Shown here piece by piece: positions 7,377-19,224 of a DNA stretch of 64,000 nt. A program made the position numbers and the translations under genes. Under the pieces are notes generated by a model. It made no database searches, was not told the DNA's origin, and saw only the letters and a list, made by a program, of their open reading frames with translations. Every line of letters starts with the position of its first letter. Position 1 is the stretch's first letter. This DNA comes from Methylobacterium sp. J-030 (GTDB lineage: Bacteria > Pseudomonadota > Alphaproteobacteria > Rhizobiales > Beijerinckiaceae). The stretch spans positions 1-64,000 of the forward strand of contig NZ_JAKSYM010000391.1 in the NCBI RefSeq assembly GCF_022829545.1. Reading direction: 5' to 3'.

Positions 7377-8402
7377 TCAGTACTTGCGGACCAGCGGCGC
7401 CGGGACCGGCGAGGCGGCGGGCGTCGGCGAATACAGCGGGACGATGAACCGGATCCAGCCGTCGGTGGAGTAATCGCTGCGGGTGCGGCCGAACGCGTTG
7501 GTGAGGGTCGCGCCGGTCACGACGTCGCGGGCGACGTAGGCTTGGACGGTGAAGATCTTGAAGTCGTAGCCGATCAGGCCGCCGATGGCGAAGCGGCCGC
7601 GGTTGTTGGCTGCCGCGCTGTACTGGCTGATGTCGAAGTTATAGGTGCCGTAGGCGACCGGGCCGATCTCGAAGTTGCCGAACTTCTTCGTCGCGGTGAT
7701 GTCGAAGTTCAGGGCGTCCGAGAGGCGCAGCGGGCCGATGGCGGCGCCGACCTGGCCGGGGAAGCGACCGGGCGAGTCGTAGATGTTGGCGGTCAGGTTG
7801 CCGGTGATGTTCCAGCCGTCACCGGTGTAGCTGCCGGCGATGCCGAAGCGGTAGGTGTTCGAGGACAGGATGCCGAGCACTGGCGTGCCGACCGGGCTGA
7901 CGCCGTACGGCGAGCGCGGGTTGGGGGTGAAGCTGTTTGCTCCGGGACCCGGATAAAGCGAGCCGCGATCGCCGTCGAGGTCGTTCAGGTACACGCCGCC
8001 GAGCAAGCTGACGCCGAAGTTGCTGCCGAGGTCGAAGGCCCAGATGCCGCCGACGAAGGTGCCGACGTTGATCGAGATGTCCTTGTTGGGCGTGCCCGCC
8101 GGGTTGCGGGTGAAGGCGAACACGGTCGGGGGCGCCACGAGCAGCTCGATGCGGCCGCCGAACGGCACCAGCGGGGTCGACCACACGAGGACCGGGATGT
8201 TGACGGCCGTGTCGGCATCGTTCCGGCCGTCGGTGCGGCGGTAGGTGAACGTGTTGATGGCGTAGATGCCTTCCGGCAGCGGCGCGCCGACGGCGAGACC
8301 GACCTGCTCGCCCGGAACCGTCGTGGTCTGCGCCTGCGCGATCGTCGAGGCCATGCCGACCGTGAGCACGACCGTGCCGGCCGCGAGCCAGTTCTTCATC
8401 AT
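7377..8402 (-). CDS. Outer-membrane transporter-like protein (MetA-pathway/phenol-degradation type beta-barrel)
   Basis: The 341-residue precursor has a clear Sec signal (MMKNWLAAGTVVLTVGM, cleavage after AQAQ). The mature part is composed of alternating strands rich in Gly, Tyr and Asn with repeated patterns such as LPEGIYAINTFTYRRTD, TYRFGIAGSYTGDGW and FDITATKKFGNFEIG, and ends with an aromatic-rich strand (GWIRFIVPLY). This resembles the family annotated as MetA-pathway of phenol degradation putative transporters, outer-membrane barrels of unknown cargo. A second ATG one codon in is equally possible. It is monocistronic, with a terminator downstream and a long non-coding leader upstream. 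Confidence 0.75.
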   Translation of the reverse strand: MMKNWLAAGTVVLTVGMASTIAQAQTTTVPGEQVGLAVGAPLPEGIYAINTFTYRRTDGRNDADTAVNIPVLVWSTPLVPFGGRIELLVAPPTVFAFTRNPAGTPNKDISINVGTFVGGIWAFDLGSNFGVSLLGGVYLNDLDGDRGSLYPGPGANSFTPNPRSPYGVSPVGTPVLGILSSNTYRFGIAGSYTGDGWNITGNLTANIYDSPGRFPGQVGAAIGPLRLSDALNFDITATKKFGNFEIGPVAYGTYNFDISQYSAAANNRGRFAIGGLIGYDFKIFTVQAYVARDVVTGATLTNAFGRTRSDYSTDGWIRFIVPLYSPTPAASPVPAPLVRKY

Positions 8403-9163
8403 TGTCTCATTCCTTCCCAAGGTCCCAAGGCGTCCGTCCCGCATTCGGCACTTCCCTGCCGGTCTGCTCGCCCATTGCGGCTGCCGGCTTCGGACCTGCC
8501 GAGCGCCCCCACGGAGCCTGCCCGTCTCAACGTCTGCGACTATTCTACAGAGACCCTCGGAAAGACAGTGGAATGCTCGCTGGAAAGCTAGAACCGGCCG
8601 AACCGTTGCCGAAAAGCCGCATTTTTGCGGCGATGCAACACTGTCCACAATCCGGTTCAAACCGCCCGGTCCGGCAAAATATCGTTGAATGGTCAAGCTG
8701 TTGTCGCCGCCGATTGCGGGAGAATCCGGCAAACCCCGGCGGGTGATCGGGTAGGAGGCCGGTCGGGGCGCAGCGGTCCGGATCGACGCGAAAGCGGCAT
8801 CCGGACGGGTCCGCGACCGGGCCGGACGGTCGCCCGGAGACTCGAATCACCGCCGGCGGAGGCCGATCCCAGCTCGGATCCCGGCAAAAATTGCCGCGTG
8901 CCGCCCCTGTCCCGGTCGGTCGGAGTCGACGGATATGGGGCTTCGGGTCCGCTGCGGGCCCTGCCTCTGCCGCAGAGCTGCGGGCTCCAGCTTTGAGACA
9001 CGCCGGCGGTGACGGAGCGCGACACGCCCCCTCTCCCGGGCGGGAGCGGGGACCCGCGCCCCTACGTGCCGCCGGCGGCCGAACCTTTCGCGGCGTCGAC
9101 CTGTGTCGCCCGTAGCCCGCAGCAGAGGGGGGATGGCGCCCGCCCGGACCGGCGCTCGTCCGG
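8403..9163. other. Intergenic region with no gene supported
   Basis: About 760 bases between the transporter-like gene and uvrA. Open frames exist but their products are compositional junk without ribosome binding sites. The region must hold the promoter of the transporter-like gene and the 3' end of uvrA. Bases 9101-9122 match a 22-base word at 12861-12882 on the far side of uvrA with one mismatch. Confidence 0.5.
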
Positions 9164-12328
<3,165 letters not shown>

Positions 12329-12486
12329 GGGGGCGGCGGTCTTTCGAGGCGTCGACGAAGTCGAATCGGATTCCGGATCGGATTCGCGCGCGGGCCAGCC
12401 GCCGCTCCGGCTCATGTCGAGCCCGAGGGGGCCCGCGGCAAGATGCGGCCGGCGGGACGCAGGCCCGTCATGCGCCGCCTTTGCTA

Positions 12487-12501
12487 GAACGAAACGCGTA
12501 C
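12487..12501 (-). promoter_or_regulatory. Putative SOS (LexA) box upstream of uvrA
   Basis: The plus strand reads GAAC-gaaacgc-GTAC; on the uvrA strand this is GTAC-N7-GTTC. The alphaproteobacterial LexA box is GTTC-N7-GTTC, so seven of eight consensus bases match. It lies 72 bases above the 12415 ATG and about 160 above the chosen start. uvrA is a typical SOS gene, which makes the match plausible but not proven. Confidence 0.4.
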
Positions 12502-13173
12502 GGCGGCAACCGTCCGATGCAACGGTGGATCAGGCCATCGGCGAACCGAGAGCATGGGAGCGTCCGTGAAGAACGCGGATGCTCGATCCCGTGATCCTCG
12601 GCCCCACGGCGGCCACGCCCGTTTCTCTGCCCGATCCGGTCGAGGCGCGGATCAAGCAGGGCGCTTACGCCAGCGCGCGGGGGCTCGTCAGGACGAGGCT
12701 CTTCCGGATCCGCCCGCCCGCGTCCCGCACGCGGGGAGCGGGGGCCGCCGCGCGCCGTCGCAGCCCGCATGCCGCACACCGAACCTTGATGCGCCTGCCT
12801 GATCGCGGTTCGTCCGCGCGAAGGCGCGGCGGCAATCCTCCGCCGGGCGCGGTATCGGATCTGTGTCGCCCATAGCCCGCAGAGCGCAATACTCCTTACG
12901 GCGATCTCCTGACAGTTGACGGTACGATGTTGACGGCGACCTCCACGCGCCGTCCGGATCTGAAGCAGGCTTCGCCGAAGCACCGTCAGACTTTGCCCCC
13001 GTGAGGCGACAGCAAGGTCTGACCTTCTCCCGCACGCATCACGAAATTTTAAGCGTGCGGCCGCCATGGCGAGGCGCTAGTTCAGATAAGCCCGATTCCA
13101 CCGGTCCCGCACGGCCGTGCAAGACCTGTCGTCCCGGCCCCGTCGGAGCTTCGTAGATCCGGATCCCGCGCCG
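12502..13173. other. Intergenic region between divergent uvrA and sulP-type gene
   Basis: No gene is supported in about 670 bases. It should contain the promoters of both divergent genes. Bases 12861-12882 repeat a 22-base word found downstream of uvrA. Low-confidence frames on both strands have no recognisable product. Confidence 0.45.
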
Positions 13174-15417
13174 ATGACCACCACCGACACGATCTCAGCC
13201 GGAAGCGCGGTGCGCGCGGCGTCGGCGCGCGTGTCGCGGACGATCCTGGGCGGCTGCGTGGCCACCATGATGGTCGTGCTCGATCTCATCGTCTACTCGC
13301 AGCTCATCTTCTCCGGCCCGCTCGCCGAGAACCGGACCGCCGGGCTGGCGGCGATGCTCGCGGCCTACGTCCTGGGCGGCCTCGTCTTCGCGGTGCTCAA
13401 GCGGGACCTGGTGATCTCCCTGTCGTACTTCGGGGCGGCGGCGATCGTGCAGGCGGCGATCGCCGCCACGGTCGCCGGGCAGCTGCACGCGGCGGGCGTG
13501 ACCGACCCCGACGCGGTCGGCCCGATCGTCCTGCTCGCCTGCGGCGCGGTGACCCTGCTGACCGGCCTCGTCTTCGTGTCGCTCGGCACCCTGCGCGCGT
13601 CGCTGGTGATGCAGCTGCTGCCCTACCCGATCCTGACCGGCTTCCTCGCCGGCGTCGGCCTGCTGCTCGTGCGCAGCGGCGTGCAGATCGGCGCCCATAT
13701 CGACGACGCGGTCGCGGTCGTGTCCGGCCTGTTCGACCCGGGGGCGCCGGCCTCCGGCCTGCTCGAGCCCGGCACGCTCGGGCGCATCGCCCTGACGCTC
13801 GGCATCGGGTTCTGCGCCTTCACGCTGCCCCGGCGCTTCCCGCACTGGAGCACCTTCCCGGCGATCGTCATCGCGAGCTTCGCGCTGGTGCATCTCGGAT
13901 TGTCCGTGCGGGGCCTCGACACCGCCGCCGCGCAGGCGGCCGGCTGGCTGATCGACCCGCTGCCGCCGGGCCCGCTGCTGCGCGCCCCCGCGATCGGAAG
14001 CCTCTCGGGCCTCGACCCCGCCCTGCTCCTGCCGGTCCTGCCCAAGATCGCCACCGAGATCCTGGTCGCGGTCATCATCCAGATCCTCTACGTCGTCAGC
14101 GTCGAGCTGGACCTGCGGCGCGCGTTCGACATCGACCGGATCTTCGTCGCCTCGGGCTGGGCGAACGTCCTCGGCAGCCTGTTCGGCAGCCCCGTGATGG
14201 GTTTCGACCGGACCTCGACGCTGTACCTGCACAATATCGGCGGCGGGCAGTGGCTCGGCCGGTGGCTGACGCTGGCCGTCACGGCGGCCCTGCTGCTGTT
14301 CGGCGCAGGCGCGCTCGGCCTGCTGCCGCGCCCGCTGGCCGGCGGCGCCCTGATCGCCATCGCGCTCGGGCACCTCCTCAACCTCTCCCGGGCCCACCGG
14401 ACCCTGCTGCCCTGGGAGGTCGCGGTGGCGGCCTGCGTGTGCGCGGCCACCGCCCTGTTCGGGGCGACGGTGGGCTTCCTGACCGGCGTCCTGATGGCGA
14501 TGCTGATCTTCGCGGTCCAGTACGCGCAAGTTCCGACCATCCGCCGGGCGCTGTCCGGGGCGGAGCGGCGCAGCAGCATCATCCGCGACCCCGACACCGC
14601 CGCCCGGTTGCGCGAGGCCGGAACCCGCACGCGGATCTACACGCTGCAGGGCTTCCTGTTCTTCCTCAACGGCCAGGCGATCCACCGGCGGGTCGCCGCG
14701 GAGGCCGGGACCCTGCGGGTGCTGATCCTGGATTTCCGCGACTGCGTCGGCCTCGACAGCTCGGCCCTCGTGGCGTTCCGCAAGATCGGGCAGCTCGCCG
14801 AGGCGCGCGGCTTCGACGTGCTGCTCGCCCATCCCGGGCCGACGATGCTCCGGCAGTTCACGCGCAACGGCCTCACCGCCGGGCCGCGGATCCGTGTCCT
14901 GCCGACCCTCGACGAGGCCCTGCGGGACGCGGAGGCGACGCTGCTGGCGGAGGCGGGAATCTCCGAAGCCGGCGCGGCCGCGCCCTTCGCCCGGCACCTG
15001 TCGGACCAGCTGGGCTGCACGATCGAGCCCGGCGACATCGCGCCCTACGTGACCGTCCGCGACCTGGAGGCCGGCGCCGTGCTGATGCGCCAGGGCGCGG
15101 CGGCCGACGCGCTGTACTTCCTCGAACAGGGCCTCGTCGCGATCGAGATCGCGGTGCCGGGGCGGCCCCACATGCGCCTGCGCACCACCACGGCGGGCAC
15201 GGTGATCGGCGAGGTCGCCCTGGCGCAGGGCGGCGAGCGGACCGCCACGGCCGTGGCCGAGCGCCCCTGCCGGGTGGTCGGCATCGACCGCGACGGCCTC
15301 GCCCGCATGGAGCGGGCGCGGCCCGACCTCGCGCTGCATGTCCAGCGCTTCCTGATCCTGGAACTGGCCGGCAAGCTCACCGACACGAACCGGCTGCTCG
15401 AGGTCGAGCTGCACTGA
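13174..15417 (+). CDS. SulP-family anion transporter fused to STAS and cyclic-nucleotide-binding domains
   Basis: The 747-residue protein has an N-terminal membrane part with about 10-12 hydrophobic segments (residues 20-450; for example YVLGGLVFAVL, PYPILTGFLAGVGLLL), a STAS domain at about 480-590 (ILDFRDCVGLDSSALVAF, where the conserved Ser-Ser is seen) and a CAP_ED-like domain at about 620-735 (GAVLMRQGAAADALYFLEQG, GTVIGEVAL). SulP proteins carry sulfate, bicarbonate or similar anions at the inner membrane. The C-terminal module suggests gating by a nucleotide or another ligand. An upstream ATG at 13117 is in frame. No partner gene is adjacent. Confidence 0.9.
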   Translation: MTTTDTISAGSAVRAASARVSRTILGGCVATMMVVLDLIVYSQLIFSGPLAENRTAGLAAMLAAYVLGGLVFAVLKRDLVISLSYFGAAAIVQAAIAATVAGQLHAAGVTDPDAVGPIVLLACGAVTLLTGLVFVSLGTLRASLVMQLLPYPILTGFLAGVGLLLVRSGVQIGAHIDDAVAVVSGLFDPGAPASGLLEPGTLGRIALTLGIGFCAFTLPRRFPHWSTFPAIVIASFALVHLGLSVRGLDTAAAQAAGWLIDPLPPGPLLRAPAIGSLSGLDPALLLPVLPKIATEILVAVIIQILYVVSVELDLRRAFDIDRIFVASGWANVLGSLFGSPVMGFDRTSTLYLHNIGGGQWLGRWLTLAVTAALLLFGAGALGLLPRPLAGGALIAIALGHLLNLSRAHRTLLPWEVAVAACVCAATALFGATVGFLTGVLMAMLIFAVQYAQVPTIRRALSGAERRSSIIRDPDTAARLREAGTRTRIYTLQGFLFFLNGQAIHRRVAAEAGTLRVLILDFRDCVGLDSSALVAFRKIGQLAEARGFDVLLAHPGPTMLRQFTRNGLTAGPRIRVLPTLDEALRDAEATLLAEAGISEAGAAAPFARHLSDQLGCTIEPGDIAPYVTVRDLEAGAVLMRQGAAADALYFLEQGLVAIEIAVPGRPHMRLRTTTAGTVIGEVALAQGGERTATAVAERPCRVVGIDRDGLARMERARPDLALHVQRFLILELAGKLTDTNRLLEVELH

Positions 15418-15720
15418 GCGGCGTCCCGGTTTCAGGGTCCGGGGCGCGGCCGCGGCCAAGCAAAGGTTTCCTCCGCACAGGTCCTCCACGGGCCGCGGGT
15501 TCGCACCGCAGACCCGAACGTCATGGTTTCGCGGCCGGCCCGGAGGGTGAGCGCGATCGGGTTCTTCTTGTGAAGCCCGTTCTGGGTGGATCTCCGACAG
15601 TCCGGCCTCGAAAAACATTCGCTCGGGACGCTCGGGTTGGCCGGGCCGCTTCTCGTTCAGCCTTTCGACATCCGCCCAAGGCCGGGATCCGCGTGGCGCT
15701 CCCCGGCCGGTTCCCTCCTG
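15418..15720. other. Short intergenic region, nothing recognised
   Basis: About 300 bases between convergent genes (SulP fusion and amidase). No strong hairpin or small gene stands out. Confidence 0.4.
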
Positions 15721-17130
15721 TCAGAGGCTTGCGCGTAGGCCGCGGACAGGGCTCACGCGCTCCAGAACCGAGGCGGCGTGCAGGATCGTGGTCTCCGCCT
15801 GCCAGCTGCCCACCACCTGCACGTTGATTGGCAAACCCTCGCGGCTCGTCCCAAAGCGCATCGACAGGCCCGGCAGGCCCGTCACGTTGAGGGGCACAGT
15901 CGCGCCCTGCAGGTAGGTCAGGTCGACGGTCTCGCCGTTGACGACGAGGTCCTGGATGCCGTGCCGGTGCGCCGGGACGGGCAGCACCGGGGTCAGGAGC
16001 ACGTCGTAGTCCCGGAAGTAGGCGGCATAGCCGTCCCGGAGCCGCTCCGCCGCCTGCTCGGCCGCGACGTAGTCCGCCATCGACGTGTCGGGCAGCGACA
16101 GCATGGTCCGCGCCATCTTGTAGATCTCATCCTCGGGACGGCCCGCGATCGCCTCTCGGAAGGCGGGCTTCATCTCCATGACGTGGAGCTTGTTGAACAC
16201 GTCGAGGGCGAAGTCGCGCTCCAGCGCCGGGATGCGCACCTCCTCCACGGCGTGACCCTCGCCCTTGAGGGCCTCGGCCGCCGCGCGCACTGTCGCGGCG
16301 ACCGCCGTGTCGATGGGCCCGAAGCCTGGCCCGATCATCCAGCCGACGCGGAGCTTGCGGTCCGGCGCGGCGCCGATACCGGCGTCGAACGGGACGGTGC
16401 TGGTCGCGAAGGCGTCCAGTCCATCGGGGCCGGCCAATTGCAAGAAGGCGAGCGCGAGGTCGCGGATCGAGCGCGCCATCGGGCCGACGTGCCAGAAGCG
16501 GCGCGGCGCCCGCGGCCAGATGCCCGTCATCGGCACGCGCCCGTGGGTGGCCTTCAGCGAGACGATGCCGGTCTGGGCGGCCGGACCGCGCACCGAAATG
16601 GCGAGGTCGGTCCCGAGGCCCAGCGGCGACATGCCGGCCGCGATGGCCGCCGACTCGCCGCCGCTCGATCCGCCCGGGGTGCGCTCCAGGTCCCACGGGT
16701 TGTTCGAGCGGCCGGACAGCAGGTTGTCGCTCTCGATCCAGTAGGAGAACTCGGGAAGGTTCGTCTTGGCGAGCAGGATGCCGCCGGCCTTCTTCAAGCG
16801 CGCCACGCTGGTCGCATCGGTATCGGGTGTGCGGCCCCTGAAGATGGGCGAGCCGCGCTGGGTCATCACGCCGGCGGTGTCGATGGAGTCCTTCACGGTG
16901 AAGGGCACGCCATGGAGCGGTCCGAGGTCCCTGCCCGCCATGACGGCCGCCTCGGCTTCCTTCGCGGCGGCGAGCGCCCCTTCGGCGACGGTGACGATGG
17001 CGTTGACCTTGGGGTCGACGGCCTCGATGCGATCGAGGTGCGCTTGCACGACCTCCACCGGAGAGACCTGCCGCGTGCGGATCAATTCGGCGAGTCGGGT
17101 CGCGTCCGAGAAGACGATGTCGATGGTCAT
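15721..17130 (-). CDS. Amidase (amidase-signature family)
   Basis: This 469-residue enzyme carries the amidase-signature core: the catalytic Lys in VPFTVKDSID (near residue 78), the cis-Ser loop TPGGSSGGESAAIAAG (near 155) and the nucleophile region GTDLAISVRGPAA (near 175), where the usual GGS is IS but the Ser is kept. Such enzymes hydrolyse amides, nitrile-derived amides or aryl acylamides in the cytoplasm. It is the last of a minus-strand run behind TetR, the small secreted protein and the DJ-1-like protein, so it may belong to the same TetR regulon. The start is the ATG giving MTIDIVF. Confidence 0.9.
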   Translation of the reverse strand: MTIDIVFSDATRLAELIRTRQVSPVEVVQAHLDRIEAVDPKVNAIVTVAEGALAAAKEAEAAVMAGRDLGPLHGVPFTVKDSIDTAGVMTQRGSPIFRGRTPDTDATSVARLKKAGGILLAKTNLPEFSYWIESDNLLSGRSNNPWDLERTPGGSSGGESAAIAAGMSPLGLGTDLAISVRGPAAQTGIVSLKATHGRVPMTGIWPRAPRRFWHVGPMARSIRDLALAFLQLAGPDGLDAFATSTVPFDAGIGAAPDRKLRVGWMIGPGFGPIDTAVAATVRAAAEALKGEGHAVEEVRIPALERDFALDVFNKLHVMEMKPAFREAIAGRPEDEIYKMARTMLSLPDTSMADYVAAEQAAERLRDGYAAYFRDYDVLLTPVLPVPAHRHGIQDLVVNGETVDLTYLQGATVPLNVTGLPGLSMRFGTSREGLPINVQVVGSWQAETTILHAASVLERVSPVRGLRASL

Positions 17131-17246
17131 GGGCTGGGATCCTGTGAGGTCGCCGATGCGGGCGGATCGCCCTGGCTGGGCCGGGCGACGATCATGGGTT
17201 GTGGGCAGGCGGTCGGGTGCGGGCGCCGCCGAGGGCACCCGCGTCC

Positions 17247-17933
17247 TCAGCGGTTCGCGAGGTGCGCGACGAGACGCTCGGCGGCGGGCCCGGAGGAGGC
17301 CGGGTTCTGGCCGGTGATGAGCAGGCCGTCCGTCACGACGAAGGGTCCCCAGTCGGCACCCTTGGCGTAGAGGCCGCCGTTCCGCTTGAGCTCGTCCTCA
17401 ACCAGGAACGGAACCACCTGGGTGAGGCCGACGGCCTCTTCCTCGGTGTTCGTGAAGCCGGTGACGTGCCGGCCTTCGACCAAGGGCCTCCCGTCGGCCG
17501 CCTTGGCATGGCGCAGGACGCCGGGTGCGTGACAGACCAAGGCGAGGGGCTTGCCGGCGCCGAGCGTCGCCTCGATCAGCCTGATCGAGGCCGGATCTAC
17601 GGCGAGGTCCCAGAGGGGCCCGTGCCCACCGGGATAGAACACCGCGTCGAAGCCTTCGTGGCCGACAGCATCGAGCCGGCCCGTCTCGGCCAGCATCGCC
17701 ATGGCGGCCGCGTCGGCTTCGAAGCGGTGCGTCGCGTCGGTCTGGAAGCTCGGCTCGGCGCTCTTCGGATCAAGGGGCGGGCGGCCGCCCTCGGGCGAGA
17801 CCAGGGCCACCTCCGCACCGGCATCCTTGAACACGTAGTAGGGGGCCGCGAGTTCCTCCAGCCAGAAGCCGGTCTTGCGGCCGGTGTCGCCGAGCCGGTC
17901 GTGCGAGGTCAGCACCATCAGGATCTTCATCAT
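17247..17933 (-). CDS. DJ-1/PfpI-family protein (Hsp31/glyoxalase III-like)
   Basis: The 228-residue protein has the class I glutamine-amidotransferase-like fold of the DJ-1/PfpI superfamily: HDRLGDTGRKTGFWLEELA at the N-terminus, FYPGGHGPLWDL near 99-110 and the nucleophile elbow ALVCHAPG with Cys134-His135. The FWLEE Glu and the GGHG segment fit the Hsp31/glyoxalase III branch, whose members detoxify methylglyoxal or act as chaperones. It lies between the amidase and a small secreted protein on the same strand, behind a TetR gene, which would fit a response to reactive electrophiles. MKI, one codon later, is an alternative start. Confidence 0.88.
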   Translation of the reverse strand: MMKILMVLTSHDRLGDTGRKTGFWLEELAAPYYVFKDAGAEVALVSPEGGRPPLDPKSAEPSFQTDATHRFEADAAAMAMLAETGRLDAVGHEGFDAVFYPGGHGPLWDLAVDPASIRLIEATLGAGKPLALVCHAPGVLRHAKAADGRPLVEGRHVTGFTNTEEEAVGLTQVVPFLVEDELKRNGGLYAKGADWGPFVVTDGLLITGQNPASSGPAAERLVAHLANR

Positions 17934-18029
17934 TGGTCTCCGGGTCTTTCGGTTGGGGGCGGAAAGTCTTGAGGTTCGGGTGGCCCGCCGGGGCCGCTTT
18001 CGGCGCCGGCTGGGTCGGGCGGGCCGGCC

Positions 18030-18260
18030 CTATCGCGCCTTCGCGGTGCGTCCCGCCGCCTGATCGCGCGTCGGCGTCGCTTGCGCGGGACGGGGCTGGG
18101 GGGTCGCGCCGCGGACCTCCTCGAACCGCGCCATGCGGACTGCGCCGATCGTCTCCAGGGTGATCCGCTCCTGTGCCGTCGCTTCCGACGCGGTCAGGAC
18201 CGTCATCAGCCCGGCTACGGTGAGGGCTGCGGCTACCGGGGTCTGCGTGTGCTGGGACAT
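18030..18260 (-). CDS. Small secreted hypothetical protein
   Basis: The 76-residue precursor has a signal peptide (AAALTVAGLMTVLTASEATA, predicted cleavage near residue 29) and a short polar mature part ending in a Pro/Arg/Thr-rich tail. The start is fixed by a good ribosome binding site (ggagaaaaccc before ATG). The leader DNA contains the TetR-type operator word at 18327, and the gene lies directly downstream of the TetR gene. It is thus probably the first gene of the controlled unit with the DJ-1-like protein. Family unknown. Confidence 0.7.
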   Translation of the reverse strand: MSQHTQTPVAAALTVAGLMTVLTASEATAQERITLETIGAVRMARFEEVRGATPQPRPAQATPTRDQAAGRTAKAR

Positions 18261-18326
18261 GGGTTTTCTCCGTTTGGGTTCTGTTCCCCCGCCGGCCAGA
18301 GGGAGGCAGTTCACGTTCGCCTAAAG

Positions 18327-18341
18327 TAGACCGGTCGTCTC
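18327..18341. promoter_or_regulatory. TetR-type operator upstream of the small secreted protein
   Basis: The word TAGACCGGTCGTCT followed by C is identical over 14 bases to the sequence in front of the TetR gene (19017-19030). It is an imperfect palindrome (TAGAC/GTCT arms around CGGTC). It sits about 67 bases above the ATG of the secreted protein, between it and the end of the TetR gene. Confidence 0.75.
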
Positions 18342-18393
18342 AAGTTTTGGCGTTATAAGAAGCCGTCCTGGGCAAGGTCGAAACGAAGGTGGA

Positions 18394-18996
18394 TCAGTGC
18401 GACGCGAGGCCGAGGATGCGCCGGGTCGTCCCGATCGCAGCCTCGAACGGTGCGTCGGTTCGGACGATCTTGGCCATCAGGCTCGCACCGAGCCAGACGT
18501 GATACAGATCCTCGGCGGCTGTATGCGGTTCGCTCCCGACCTTGAGCGAACCCTCCGCCGCGCCCGCCGCGATGGATCGCGACAGCCGTTCTATGATCGC
18601 GGCGGTGCCGGCCTTGAGGGCGAGGCGCATCGCCTCGGACAGGTCCGAGACCTCCGCCGCAAGCTTCACCGCGAGGCACTTGCGCTGGTAGTCGATGCTC
18701 CCTTGCGTGGCCTGCCATTTGCGCCAGTAGTTCATCAGGCGCTCGGCATGGCTGAGCCCCGGTTCGGCCAGCGTCGTGTCGAGGTCGGCGAGATAGCTTT
18801 CGAAGTAGTCCGCCAGGAGGGCCTCGCCGAAAGCCTCCTTGGAGCCGAAGTAGTGATAGAACGACCCCTTCGGCACGCCGGCCGAGGTCAGGATCTCGTT
18901 GAGTCCGACCCCTGAGAACCCCTTCGCGCCGACGAGGCCGTAGGCGGTGTCGAGGATCCCCTGGCGGGTGTCGGTATGTGCGGTGACGCGTGCCAT
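18394..18996 (-). CDS. TetR/AcrR-family transcriptional repressor
   Basis: The 200-residue protein starts with a canonical TetR helix-turn-helix: RQGILDTAYGLVGAKGFSGV, then LNEILTSAGVPKGSFYHYF (residues about 10-55). The C-terminal domain (60-195) resembles the TetR_C/LmrA-like type, with a conserved-looking segment CLAVKLAAEVSDLSEAM that includes one Cys which might sense electrophiles. Operators of identical sequence lie in front of its own gene and before the next gene, so autoregulation plus control of the small secreted protein, the DJ-1-like protein and perhaps the amidase is likely. Confidence 0.9.
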   Translation of the reverse strand: MARVTAHTDTRQGILDTAYGLVGAKGFSGVGLNEILTSAGVPKGSFYHYFGSKEAFGEALLADYFESYLADLDTTLAEPGLSHAERLMNYWRKWQATQGSIDYQRKCLAVKLAAEVSDLSEAMRLALKAGTAAIIERLSRSIAAGAAEGSLKVGSEPHTAAEDLYHVWLGASLMAKIVRTDAPFEAAIGTTRRILGLASH

Positions 18997-19006
18997 GGCG
19001 CAGAGA

Positions 19007-19031
19007 TAGACCGGATTAGACCGGTCGTCTA
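19007..19031. promoter_or_regulatory. TetR autoregulatory operator, full site plus extra half-site
   Basis: The 15-base palindrome TAGACCGGTCGTCTA (19017-19031) lies 20 bases upstream of the TetR ATG, and its first eight bases (TAGACCGG) are repeated at 19007-19014. The same word occurs at 18327. The position would block the TetR promoter or its early leader. Confidence 0.8.
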
Positions 19032-19224
19032 GGGGCGTTTCGCATTTTTTCGCCCTGGGGAGCACGGGACTACGCGCGGCACTTCACGGCCTACGACCGT
19101 CGCCGAGGCACGTCGCACCGCTGGTGTCGGCATTCGAGACGTGCGCGCATCGCCCGCTTCGATCAACTCGGGTCGAAACCCGTCAACGGCCGGTCAGGAT
19201 CAGACCCGAGACGCCCCCCTCTCG

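Noticed and set aside
8640..8680. T-loop-like ggttcaaacc as part of a tRNA
   Set aside because: No acceptor, D-arm or anticodon stem can be folded around it.
12468..13067. 199-codon minus-strand frame between uvrA and the SulP gene
   Set aside because: Composition is Arg-rich noise, no ribosome binding site, and the region should hold two divergent promoters.
13195..15618. 807-codon minus-strand frame opposite the SulP fusion
   Set aside because: Typical GC-rich shadow frame, rich in Arg, Gly, Glu and Asp without domains.
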